From: Pseudomonas fluorescens NCIMB 11764 | Lineage (GTDB): Bacteria; Pseudomonadota; Gammaproteobacteria; Pseudomonadales; Pseudomonadaceae | Direction of reading: 5' to 3' | Assembly: GCF_000293885.2 (NCBI RefSeq) | Contig: NZ_CP010945.1 | Coordinates: forward strand, 3,678,001 to 3,742,000 | Length of the DNA stretch: 64,000 nucleotides | Shown: positions 51,801-60,733 of the stretch, piece after piece | How the letters are laid out: the number at the start of each line of letters is the position of its first letter | How positions within the stretch are numbered: position 1 is the stretch's first letter | Notes under the pieces: model-generated | Told to the model about the DNA's origin: nothing | Databases searched by the model: none | Seen by the model: the letters and a program-made list of their open reading frames with translations, nothing else | Position numbers and translations under genes: made by a program

Positions 51801-53804
51801 ATGCACAACAATCAGCGTCACGGGTTCGCACCCTCGCGTTACACCTTGTTGGCCTCGGCCATTCTGGCCGCTGCCGTGCCGGTCGCGCAGGCGGTCGAGG
51901 TCGATACAGGTAACCCGGACTGGACCGTGCGTCTTGATAACACCGTGAAGTACAACTACGGCGTACGCACCGAAAGCGCCGACAAGCGCATGCTGGCAAC
52001 GCCAAACAACAACGACGGCGACTACAACTTCCGCAAGGCCGGGACCAACATCACCAACCGTATCGACCTGTTGACCGAGATGGATGTGGTGTACCAGAAC
52101 CACATGGGTTTTCGCGTCAGCGCTGCCAGTTGGTACGACAAGGCCTATGAGAACACCGGTTCCAATTCCAACCCGTTCGTCAACGGCAACGGTGCGAGGT
52201 CGGGGCTGGTCGCCAACGACCCACGTCTGGCCGCGGTCACCGGCGACAACGTCGGCAATGGCAGCCCGCACCTGAGCAACTACGCCCGGCGCTACTACAC
52301 CGGTCCGTCCGGCGAAATCCTCGATGCCTTCGTGTTCTACAGCACCGAAGTGGGCGAGGAGTCGCTGCTGAGCGTCAAGGCCGGCCAGCACAACGTGTTC
52401 TGGGGCGAGACCATTCTCAACCCGGTGCACTCGATCAGCTACGGCCAGTCCGGCCTCGACCTGGCCAAGCTGGCTGCGTCGCCGGGCACTGAAGCGAAGG
52501 AACTGTTCGTTCCGCGCAACCAGCTGTCGATGTCATTCACGGTCAATCCCGAACTGACCGTGGGCGCCCAGTATTTCCTCGATTGGGACGCCGCGCGCCT
52601 GCCGGAAGCAGGCACCTATTACGGGGGTTCCGATCTGGTCGGTTTTGGTGCGCAGTCGTTCCTGTTGGGCAACACCAATGGCGTGGTCCCGGGCAGCCCG
52701 CTGGGCTGTGGCCTGGCGCCGTGCAACGGCTTGACCAACGTGCGTCGCGGTCACGACCTGACGCCGGACAAACGCGGCGACTGGGGCGTTATGGCCAAGT
52801 GGTCACCGGCCTGGCTGGACGGCGCCCTCGGCATTTACTACCGCGAAACCTCGGAAATACTGCCGCAAGCCTGGCTGGATGCCAGAGGCCTGAGTTCGGC
52901 CAATCCAAACGGCACCCGTCCGGCAGGGCAGGTACCCGCGGTGATCAACACCCTCAATTCGCTGAGCACCGCCACCTATCAGATGGCCTATGCCGACAAC
53001 ATCAAGATCGTTGGCCTGAGCCTGTCCAAGGACGTGGGTGGGGTGAGCGTGGGTTCTGACCTGAACATTCGTCACAACATGCCGCTGGCCAGTATTCCGG
53101 CGGTTGTCAGTACGAACAGTCCGCTGGGCCTGGGTGCGGGTCTTGGCCTGTTGCCGGCGCGTACGGCGGCCACCGGCGTGGTGTATGACACCCCGCATAA
53201 GGGCGACAGCATGGCCGCCACCGGCGACACCTTGCACTGGACGCTCAACGGTCTGATGACCTTTGCCAAAACGCCCGTGTTCGATTCGGCAACCCTGCTT
53301 GGCGAGCTGTATTACAGCAACCTGCTCAAGCTCGATAGCAAGAACGAGGCGCTCTACAAAGGCAAGGACAGCTATCGCGGCATCGACGCGCCGACCCGGG
53401 ACAACTGGGGCATCGCGGTCAACTTCACACCGACCTGGTACCAAGTGTTTCCCGGTGTCGACCTCAACGCGCCGATGTCCATCAACGTCGGTCTCGATGG
53501 CGTGTCACCGGTCTCCGGTGGCGGTGCCAAAGACACCGGTAACTACGCCATCGGCCTCGGGGCCGTTGTGTACAACAAATACTTTGTCGATCTGAAGTAC
53601 GTGGACGCTTTCGGCAAGACCGACAAGTGCGATGTCAGTGGCGTGAGTACCGGCCCGACCGGAGGTGACGGCGCTGCGCCGAACGCTTTCAGCGGCAACG
53701 AAAACTACGCCTGTTACGCCGGTGGCTACTCAGCCTTTTCCGGCGGTGGTGCAACGACTGAGGACCGTGGCGCCGTTTACCTGACGATGAAAACCACTTT
53801 CTGA
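51801..53804 (+). CDS. DUF1302 outer-membrane protein
   Basis: A protein of 667 residues with a signal peptide (YTLLASAILAAAVPVAQAVE). The mature part alternates short polar turns and aromatic-bounded strands (FRVSAASWYDKAYENTGSNS) and ends in a Phe (MKTTF), as beta-barrel proteins do. DUF1302 is consistently encoded with DUF1329 in clusters for uptake and breakdown of hydrophobic compounds such as sterols. It is likely the entry channel for the operon B substrate. Confidence 0.9.
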   Translation: MHNNQRHGFAPSRYTLLASAILAAAVPVAQAVEVDTGNPDWTVRLDNTVKYNYGVRTESADKRMLATPNNNDGDYNFRKAGTNITNRIDLLTEMDVVYQNHMGFRVSAASWYDKAYENTGSNSNPFVNGNGARSGLVANDPRLAAVTGDNVGNGSPHLSNYARRYYTGPSGEILDAFVFYSTEVGEESLLSVKAGQHNVFWGETILNPVHSISYGQSGLDLAKLAASPGTEAKELFVPRNQLSMSFTVNPELTVGAQYFLDWDAARLPEAGTYYGGSDLVGFGAQSFLLGNTNGVVPGSPLGCGLAPCNGLTNVRRGHDLTPDKRGDWGVMAKWSPAWLDGALGIYYRETSEILPQAWLDARGLSSANPNGTRPAGQVPAVINTLNSLSTATYQMAYADNIKIVGLSLSKDVGGVSVGSDLNIRHNMPLASIPAVVSTNSPLGLGAGLGLLPARTAATGVVYDTPHKGDSMAATGDTLHWTLNGLMTFAKTPVFDSATLLGELYYSNLLKLDSKNEALYKGKDSYRGIDAPTRDNWGIAVNFTPTWYQVFPGVDLNAPMSINVGLDGVSPVSGGGAKDTGNYAIGLGAVVYNKYFVDLKYVDAFGKTDKCDVSGVSTGPTGGDGAAPNAFSGNENYACYAGGYSAFSGGGATTEDRGAVYLTMKTTF

Positions 53805-53845
53805 TTCACCACTGATTTGCTCAATGCAAGCAGGAGAATAACAAG

Positions 53846-55204
53846 ATGACATTCGCCAAAACCGTGTTGGCCGCTTCTCTGGCCATGGTCCTTGCCGCCC
53901 AGGCACAGGCCGCTGTTTCAACCCAGGACGTTGCCAAATTGGGCAGCAGCCTGACCCTGGTGGGCGCCGAAAAGGCCGGGAACGCTGATGGTTCCATCCC
54001 CGCCTACGACGGTGGCCTGACCACTGCCCCGGCCAGTTTCAAATCCGGTGACAGCATGCGCCCGGATCCGTATGCCAGTGAAAAACCAGTGCTGGTGATC
54101 GACGGCAAAAACGTCGATCAGTACAAGGGCATGCTAAGTGCCACCACGGTGGAACTGGCCAAGCGTTTCCCGACGTTCCGTGTCGATGTCTACCCGACCC
54201 ACCGCACCGTTTCGCTGCCCAAAGCCATCCTCGACAACGGCGTGAAGAATGCCAGCGGCGCCAAGTCTCTCGAAGGCGGTCTGGCCATCGATAACGTGCT
54301 GCCGGGTGTGCCGTTCCCGATCCCGCAGTCGGGCAACGAAGCGATGTGGAACTTCCTGTTGCGTTATCAAGGCGTGAGCATCAACTCCAAGTACGACTCC
54401 TGGAACGTTGACTCCGCCGGTGTGCCGAGCCTGGCCACCACCGGCCAGGCGTTCATTTCCTACCCGATCTACGAAAACCTGACGCAGCCGATCAGCAGCG
54501 CCGACGTGTACTACCAGATGAAGCTGTCCTACACAGGCCCTGCGCGCCGGGCCGGCGAAGCGGTAATGCTAAAGGACGCCGCCAACCCGCTGACGCAACC
54601 GCGTCGTGCCTGGCAGTACTTGCCGGGCCAGCGTCGGGTCAAACTGGCACCGAACCTGGCCTACGACACGCCTAACCCAGGCACCGCCGGCGCGGGTACC
54701 TACGACGATGTTTTCGTGTTCAACGGCGCGCTGGACCGCTACGACTGGAAGCTGGTGGGCAAGCAGGAAATGATCGTGCCCTACAACACCTACAAGTTGA
54801 CCTACGCCCAGGATCCGAAGTCGTTGACCACCGCCAATCACCTGGCACCGGATTTTGTGCGCTGGGAAAAACACCGCGTCTGGGTGGTGGAGGGCAACCT
54901 CAAGGCCGGCGCCCGTCACATCTATCAAAAGCGCCGCTTCTACCTCGATGAAGACAGCTGGACCGCTCTGGCCTCGGATCAATACGACGCTCGTGGTCAG
55001 TTGTACCGTGGCTCCTTCGCCTTCCTCAGCCAGAGCTACGACAAGCAGATTCCGGATTCCACGCCTTTCATGATCTACGACCTGGTCGGTGGTTCCTACA
55101 ACATCAACGGCGTGGTCGGGCCTTACGGCGGCATCAAGTACATCGATCCGCTTTCCAAGGCGCAATGGTCATCGGAGTCCCTGGCCGGCAGCGGCATTCG
55201 CTAA
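53846..55204 (+). CDS. DUF1329 periplasmic/outer-membrane lipoprotein-like protein
   Basis: A protein of 452 residues with a signal peptide (FAKTVLAASLAMVLAAQAQA|A). The DUF1329 body contains GAEKAGNADGSIPAYDGGLT, LTQPRRAWQYLPGQRRVKLA and HRVWVVEGNLKAGARHIYQK, RRFYLDEDSW; the fold resembles LolB/VioE-type lipid-binding proteins. It probably shuttles a hydrophobic substrate between the DUF1302 protein and the inner-membrane transporter. Confidence 0.91.
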   Translation: MTFAKTVLAASLAMVLAAQAQAAVSTQDVAKLGSSLTLVGAEKAGNADGSIPAYDGGLTTAPASFKSGDSMRPDPYASEKPVLVIDGKNVDQYKGMLSATTVELAKRFPTFRVDVYPTHRTVSLPKAILDNGVKNASGAKSLEGGLAIDNVLPGVPFPIPQSGNEAMWNFLLRYQGVSINSKYDSWNVDSAGVPSLATTGQAFISYPIYENLTQPISSADVYYQMKLSYTGPARRAGEAVMLKDAANPLTQPRRAWQYLPGQRRVKLAPNLAYDTPNPGTAGAGTYDDVFVFNGALDRYDWKLVGKQEMIVPYNTYKLTYAQDPKSLTTANHLAPDFVRWEKHRVWVVEGNLKAGARHIYQKRRFYLDEDSWTALASDQYDARGQLYRGSFAFLSQSYDKQIPDSTPFMIYDLVGGSYNINGVVGPYGGIKYIDPLSKAQWSSESLAGSGIR

Positions 55205-55301
55205 GCCAACTGCAAAAAAGCGCCCACAGGGTCCACTGCCCACAAGGCGGTGGACCGTGCGCCGACGGCGCGGGCGCCAGGTTTTCCGAAGAGGAAGCGG
55301 T

Positions 55302-56378
55302 ATGTGTTCGTATAAAGACTATTTGCAGCTGGCGTTGGGTGTTGTGCTCGGCGTGCTACAGGGCGTGACCCACGCGGCTAATTACATCGATGTGCTGGAC
55401 CTGCCCTCCAGGGTCAGTGCCCTGGCCATCAACAGCCCGTTGTCCGGCGTGGCCCGCGCCGGTGAGCGCGTGATTGCCGTCGGCCAGCGCGGCCATATCC
55501 TGTTTTCCGATGATGCTGGCAAGCATTGGCAACAGGCCGCCGTACCGGTCAGTGCCGATCTCACCGCGGTGAATTTTCCGACCACCACCCAAGGTTGGGC
55601 GGTGGGCAACGACGGCGTGGTGCTGCACAGCAGTGACGCCGGCGCGACCTGGCAAAAGCAGCTCGACGGCCGCCAGATCGGCGATGTGCTGGTCAAGCAT
55701 TACACGGCGTTGGCCAGTGCCGAACCGGGCAATGAGCAATGGCCGTTGCGGGTTGCCGAGGGCCAACGGTTGATCGAGCAGGGCGCAGACAAACCGCTGC
55801 TCGACGCATGGTTCGCCAACGACAAAGTCGGTTATGTGGTCGGCGTGTTCAACCTTATCCTGCGCACCGAGGACGGTGGCCAGAGCTGGACGCCATTTCA
55901 GGATCGAACCGACAACCCTCAAGGTTTCCACCTCAATGCCATCGCTTCCACCGGCGACGCGTTGTACATCGCTGGCGAACAAGGCCTGTTGCTCAAATGG
56001 GATGACAACACCCAACGCTTCGCTGCCGTGCCGACGCCTTATCAAGGCAGCTTTTTCGGCGTGCTCGGCAAGCCTGGCGAAGTGCTCGTCTATGGGTTGC
56101 GCGGCACCGTCCTGCGTAGCACCGATGGCGGCCATGACTGGACGGCACTCGACACCGGGCTGCACACCAGCATCACCGCTGGCCTGATCGATGCCCGTGG
56201 CAATTACGGCCTGTTCACCCAAGGTGGGCAGATGCTGGTCAGCCGGGGCACGGGTGCGCAATTGCGCCTGCTGCGCCAACCGGTGCCGACCCCGGTCGCC
56301 GGTGCCACCCAGTCCGCCGCGGGTGCGTTAGTGGTCGCGGGCAGCCGTGGTGCCCAAACGCTAGCCCTCGAACCCTAA
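55302..56378 (+). CDS. Ycf48-like (BNR/beta-propeller) exported protein
   Basis: A protein of 358 residues from ATG 55302; an upstream frame overlapping DUF1329 is rejected. Signal peptide (LALGVVLGVLQGVTHA|AN), then repeats of the kind LFSDDAGKHWQQAAVP, LHSSDAGATWQKQL, LRTEDGGQSWTPFQD and LRSTDGGHDWTALD, with the S/T-x-D-x-G-x-x-W motif of BNR/Ycf48 propellers. It is always seen with the DUF1329/RND pair in such clusters and probably scaffolds the trans-envelope assembly. Confidence 0.88.
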   Translation: MCSYKDYLQLALGVVLGVLQGVTHAANYIDVLDLPSRVSALAINSPLSGVARAGERVIAVGQRGHILFSDDAGKHWQQAAVPVSADLTAVNFPTTTQGWAVGNDGVVLHSSDAGATWQKQLDGRQIGDVLVKHYTALASAEPGNEQWPLRVAEGQRLIEQGADKPLLDAWFANDKVGYVVGVFNLILRTEDGGQSWTPFQDRTDNPQGFHLNAIASTGDALYIAGEQGLLLKWDDNTQRFAAVPTPYQGSFFGVLGKPGEVLVYGLRGTVLRSTDGGHDWTALDTGLHTSITAGLIDARGNYGLFTQGGQMLVSRGTGAQLRLLRQPVPTPVAGATQSAAGALVVAGSRGAQTLALEP

Positions 56379-56394
56379 GAGCGAGAACCCTGAC

Positions 56395-58914
56395 ATGGGC
56401 ACTATCAAACAAGACGCCATGCCGGTCATCCGCGAGCTGCGGGATTTCGACCGGCACTCCGGCAACCTCCTCGAACGGCTGGTGTTCAACTACCGCCCGC
56501 TGTTCATGCTGCTGATGGCACTGGCCACCGTGGTGCTGGGCTTCATGGCCGTGACACGCCAGGAGCTGCGCCCCAGCTTCGAAAAAATGATTCCGCAGAG
56601 CCAACCGTACATCCAGAATTTCCTGGAGAACCGCCAGTCGCTGCGGGGCTTGGGCAACTCGGTGCGCGTGGTGGTCGAGAACACCCAGGGTGATATTTTC
56701 GACCCCGCCTACCTCGACGTACTCAAGCAGGTCAATGACCAGTTGTTTCTCAGCGAGGGCGTCGACCGCGCGTGGATGAAATCCCTGTGGAGCCCGTCGG
56801 TGCGCTGGACCGAAGTCACCGAAGAAGGTTTCCAGGGTGGTCCGGTGATGCCCGATACCTATTCCGGGCAGCCTGAACAAATCGAACAACTGCGCCAGAA
56901 CATTTCCCGCGCCGGCCTGGTTGGCAGCCTGGTGGCCAGCGACTTCAAGTCGAGCATGTTGATCGTACCGCTGCTGGACAAAGCCGCCGCCGGTGGTCAG
57001 CCCATCAACTATCACGCGTTCTCGCGGATGCTCGAGGAGCAGTTGCGCGACAAGATCGAGTTCGTCGGCGACAGCGCGGCGCGCAAATCCGGAGAAGAGG
57101 GCAAGGGCCATTACAAGGTTCGGGTCATCGGTTTCGCCAAACTGATGGGCGACCTGATCGATGGCCTGATTCAGGTGATGATGTTTTTCGGCCTGGCGGT
57201 CATCACTTCGCTGGCGATCATCTACGCGTACACCCGTTGTGTGCGCAGTACGTTGCTGGTGGTCGGCTGCTCGCTGATTGCAGTGGTCTGGCAACTGGGC
57301 ATCGTCGCCTGGCTCGGTTATTCCATCGACCCGTACTCGGTGCTGGTGCCGTTTTTGATCTTCGCCATTGGCGTGTCCCACGCCGCACAGAAGATGAACG
57401 GCATCATGCAGGACATCGCCCGTGGCACTCATAGACTGATCGCCGCGCGCTATACCTTCCGCCGCTTGTTCATCGCCGGCGTCACCGCGTTGCTGGCCGA
57501 TGCTGTGGGTTTCGCGGTGCTGATGCTGATCGACATTCCGGTGATCCAGGACCTGGCGGTCACCGCCAGTATCGGTGTTGCCGTGCTGATCTTTACTTCG
57601 CTGTTGCTGATGCCGGTGGCGCTGTCCTATGTCGGTGTTGGCGCCAAGGCCGCGGAACGCGCGCTGAAGATCGACACCCGCGCCGAACACCACAGGGGTT
57701 TCGGCAAACTCTGGGACCTGCTCGACCGCTTCACCACCCCCCAGTGGGCGACCGGCGCAGTTCTGGTCGCTGTGCTGATGGGCATCGGCGGCTTCATCGT
57801 CAGCCTCAACCTGAAGATCGGCGATCTCGAAAGCGGTGCGCCTGAGCTGCGTGCCGACTCGCGTTACAACCGCGACAACGCCTACATCACCCAGCATTAC
57901 GCGCTGTCCAGCGACCTGTTCGCGGTGATGATCAAAACCCCGCCGGAAGGCTGCCTGAACTACAAGACGTTAGTCCTTGCCGATCGTCTGGCCTGGGAGC
58001 TGCAACAGTATCCGGGCGTGCAGGCGACGACCTCGTTGGTCAACGCCGTGCGCCAGATCACCGCCGGCACCTATGAAGGCAACCCCAAGCTCAACAGCAT
58101 CCAGCGCAACCAGGACGTGCTCAACTACGCCGCGCAGCAAGCCTCGGTCAACTCGCCTGAGCTGTTCAACAACAACTGCTCGCTGATGCCGGTGATCACG
58201 TTCCTCAAGGATCACAAGGCTGAAACGTTGGACGCGGTGGTGGCGATTGCCGACAGGTTCGCCAGGGAAAACAGCACCGAAGAGCGTCAGTTCCTGTTGG
58301 CGGCCGGCAGCGCTGGCATCGAAGCGGCGACCAACATCGTCGTGCGCGAAGCCAATCGCACCATGTTGCTGTACGTCTACGCGGCAGTGACGCTGTTTTG
58401 CCTGATCACCTTCCGCAGCTGGCGCGCCACGCTGGTGGCGCTGTTGCCGCTGGTGCTGACCTCGATCCTCTGCGAAGCGCTGATGGTCGCCATGGGTATC
58501 GGCGTAAAGGTGGCGACCTTGCCGGTGATCGCCCTCGGCGTGGGCATCGGTGTTGACTACGCCTTGTACCTGCTCAGCGTGCAACTGCACTTCCAGCGCC
58601 AGGGCTTGCCGCTGTCCCAGGCCTACCGCAATGCGGTGTCCTTCACCGGCCGGGTGGTCGGGCTGGTGGGCATCACCCTGGCGGCCGGCGTGGTGTGCTG
58701 GGTCTGGTCGCCGATCCAGTTCCAGGCCGACATGGGCATCCTGCTGACCTTCATGTTCCTGTGGAACATGCTCGGCGCGCTGATCCTGATTCCTGCCCTG
58801 TCTTATTTCCTGCTGCGCGAACGAGCGATTGAGCCCGGTCCTGTTGCGCAGGGCGATCACACCGAAATCTCTCAACGTCCTGGCATGCCCCATGCCCTGA
58901 CCACTTCCGAGTAA
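56395..58914 (+). CDS. RND/MMPL-family transporter
   Basis: A protein of 839 residues with about 12 membrane segments in two halves (FNYRPLFMLLMALATVVLGF; LPVIALGVGIGVDYALYLLS). The periplasmic loops follow TM1 and TM7, and GVGIGVDYALYLLS with FAIGVSHAAQKMN are the D-x-x and SSD-like RND motifs of the MMPL exporter superfamily. No membrane-fusion or TolC partner is encoded, so it acts within the DUF1302/DUF1329/Ycf48 set, likely moving lipid-like molecules. Confidence 0.91.
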   Translation: MGTIKQDAMPVIRELRDFDRHSGNLLERLVFNYRPLFMLLMALATVVLGFMAVTRQELRPSFEKMIPQSQPYIQNFLENRQSLRGLGNSVRVVVENTQGDIFDPAYLDVLKQVNDQLFLSEGVDRAWMKSLWSPSVRWTEVTEEGFQGGPVMPDTYSGQPEQIEQLRQNISRAGLVGSLVASDFKSSMLIVPLLDKAAAGGQPINYHAFSRMLEEQLRDKIEFVGDSAARKSGEEGKGHYKVRVIGFAKLMGDLIDGLIQVMMFFGLAVITSLAIIYAYTRCVRSTLLVVGCSLIAVVWQLGIVAWLGYSIDPYSVLVPFLIFAIGVSHAAQKMNGIMQDIARGTHRLIAARYTFRRLFIAGVTALLADAVGFAVLMLIDIPVIQDLAVTASIGVAVLIFTSLLLMPVALSYVGVGAKAAERALKIDTRAEHHRGFGKLWDLLDRFTTPQWATGAVLVAVLMGIGGFIVSLNLKIGDLESGAPELRADSRYNRDNAYITQHYALSSDLFAVMIKTPPEGCLNYKTLVLADRLAWELQQYPGVQATTSLVNAVRQITAGTYEGNPKLNSIQRNQDVLNYAAQQASVNSPELFNNNCSLMPVITFLKDHKAETLDAVVAIADRFARENSTEERQFLLAAGSAGIEAATNIVVREANRTMLLYVYAAVTLFCLITFRSWRATLVALLPLVLTSILCEALMVAMGIGVKVATLPVIALGVGIGVDYALYLLSVQLHFQRQGLPLSQAYRNAVSFTGRVVGLVGITLAAGVVCWVWSPIQFQADMGILLTFMFLWNMLGALILIPALSYFLLRERAIEPGPVAQGDHTEISQRPGMPHALTTSE

Positions 58915-58921
58915 GCCAACG

Positions 58922-60700
58922 ATGTCTGACTACAAAGCTCCTTTGCGTGACATGCACTTCGTACTCAACGAGGTTTTCCAGGTGTCCCGGTTGTGGGCCA
59001 GATTGCCTGGCCTGGCCGAGGTGATCGATGAAGAAACAGCTGCCGCAATTCTTGAAGAGGCTGGCAGGATCAGCGCCGAAGTGATAGCACCGCTGAACCG
59101 CAGCAGTGATGAACAGGGCTGCACCTGGAGCAATGGCTCGGTGACGGCACCGGACGGTTTTGCCGCCGCGTACAAGGCTTTTGCCGAAGGTGGCTGGGTC
59201 GGCGTAGGCGGCAATCCGCAGTTCGGTGGCATGGGCATGCCCAAGGCCATTTCGGCGCAGGTCGAAGAAATGGTCAATTCGGCGAGTCTGTCCTTCGGCC
59301 TGTACCCGATGCTGACGGCCGGCGCGTGCCTGTCGATCAATGCTCACGCCAGCGAAGTACTGAAAGCCACCTACTTGCCGAACCTCTATGACGGCACCTG
59401 GACCGGCTCGATGTGCCTGACCGAAGCGCATGCCGGCACCGACCTGGGCCTGATCCGCACCCGAGCCGAACCTCAGGCCGACGGCAGTTTCAGGATCAGC
59501 GGCAGCAAGATCTTCATCACCGGCGGTGAACACGACCTGACCGAAAACATCATTCACCTGGTACTGGCGCGGTTGCCGGATGCGCCGGCGGGGCCGAAAG
59601 GCATTTCGCTGTTCCTGGTGCCCAAGGTGCTGGTCAATGCCGATGGCACGCTGGGCGAGCTCAACTCGCTGTCCTGCGGTTCCATCGAACACAAGATGGG
59701 CATCAAGGCGTCCGCCACGTGCGTGATGAACTTTGACGGTGCCACCGGCTGGATCGTCGACGCACCGAACAAAGGGTTGGCGGCGATGTTCACCATGATG
59801 AATTACGAACGTCTGGGCGTGGGGATCCAGGGCCTGGCGCAAGGCGAGCGTTCGTACCAGAACGCCGTCGAATACGCCCGTGACCGTCTGCAAAGCCGTG
59901 CGCCGACAGGTGCGCAGAACAAGGACAAAGCCGCCGATCCGATCATCGTTCACCCGGATGTACGACGGATGTTGTTGACCATGAAGGCCTTGAACGAAGG
60001 CGGGCGGGCATTCTCCAGTTATGTCGCGCTGCAACTGGATACCGCCCGGTACAGCGATGACGCGGCAACCCGCACCCGCGCCCAGGAACTGGTGTCGCTG
60101 CTGACCCCGGTCGCCAAGGCGTTCCTCACCGACATGGGGCTGGAAACCACCGTGCACGGCCAACAGATCTTCGGCGGCCATGGCTACATCCGCGAATGGG
60201 GCCAGGAGCAATTGGTTCGCGATGTGCGCATCACCCAGATCTACGAAGGCACCAACGGGATCCAGTCGCTGGACCTGGCCGGGCGCAAAATTGTCGGCAG
60301 CGGTGGGGCGCTCTACCGGCTGTTCGCGTCGGAAATCCGCAACTTCACCGCCAATGCCTGCGCGGACCTCGGCGAGTTCACCAGGCCGTTGAACGCCGCC
60401 GTCGACACCCTCGACGAATTGACCGCTTGGCTGCTGGATCGAGCCCAGAACAACCCAAATGAAATCGGCGCGGCCTCGGTCGAGTACCTGCACGTGTTCG
60501 GCTACACCGCGTACGCCTACATGTGGACGCGAATGGCCAAAGCCGCCATGAGCACGCATTCCAAAGATGCTTTCTATGCCAGCAAACTGGCCACCGCGCG
60601 CTTCTACTTCGCCCGTCTGCTGCCACGCATCCACTCGTTGAGCGCGTCGGCCAAGGCTGGCAGCGAATGCCTCTATCAACTGGATGCAGAGCAGTTTTGA
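58922..60700 (+). CDS. Acyl-CoA dehydrogenase, DmdC/long FadE type
   Basis: A protein of 592 residues, 7 bp after the RND gene. N-terminal YKAPLRDMHFVLNEVFQVSR is the extension of the long acyl-CoA dehydrogenases; FAD/substrate motifs CLTEAHAGTDLGLIRTRAEP and ISGSKIFITGGEHDLTENI follow, then GGHGYIREWGQEQLVRDVRI and QIYEGTNGIQSLDLAGRK. The same subfamily contains DmdC, which desaturates methylthiopropionyl-CoA, and medium or long-chain enzymes, so the substrate is open. Confidence 0.92.
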   Translation: MSDYKAPLRDMHFVLNEVFQVSRLWARLPGLAEVIDEETAAAILEEAGRISAEVIAPLNRSSDEQGCTWSNGSVTAPDGFAAAYKAFAEGGWVGVGGNPQFGGMGMPKAISAQVEEMVNSASLSFGLYPMLTAGACLSINAHASEVLKATYLPNLYDGTWTGSMCLTEAHAGTDLGLIRTRAEPQADGSFRISGSKIFITGGEHDLTENIIHLVLARLPDAPAGPKGISLFLVPKVLVNADGTLGELNSLSCGSIEHKMGIKASATCVMNFDGATGWIVDAPNKGLAAMFTMMNYERLGVGIQGLAQGERSYQNAVEYARDRLQSRAPTGAQNKDKAADPIIVHPDVRRMLLTMKALNEGGRAFSSYVALQLDTARYSDDAATRTRAQELVSLLTPVAKAFLTDMGLETTVHGQQIFGGHGYIREWGQEQLVRDVRITQIYEGTNGIQSLDLAGRKIVGSGGALYRLFASEIRNFTANACADLGEFTRPLNAAVDTLDELTAWLLDRAQNNPNEIGAASVEYLHVFGYTAYAYMWTRMAKAAMSTHSKDAFYASKLATARFYFARLLPRIHSLSASAKAGSECLYQLDAEQF

Positions 60701-60733
60701 GCCCACGTAAAAAGGACCGGGAACCCAACCATT

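Noticed and set aside
56239..57897. 552-residue minus-strand frame
   Set aside because: Antisense to the Ycf48-like and RND genes, rich in His, Gln and Arg, no motif.
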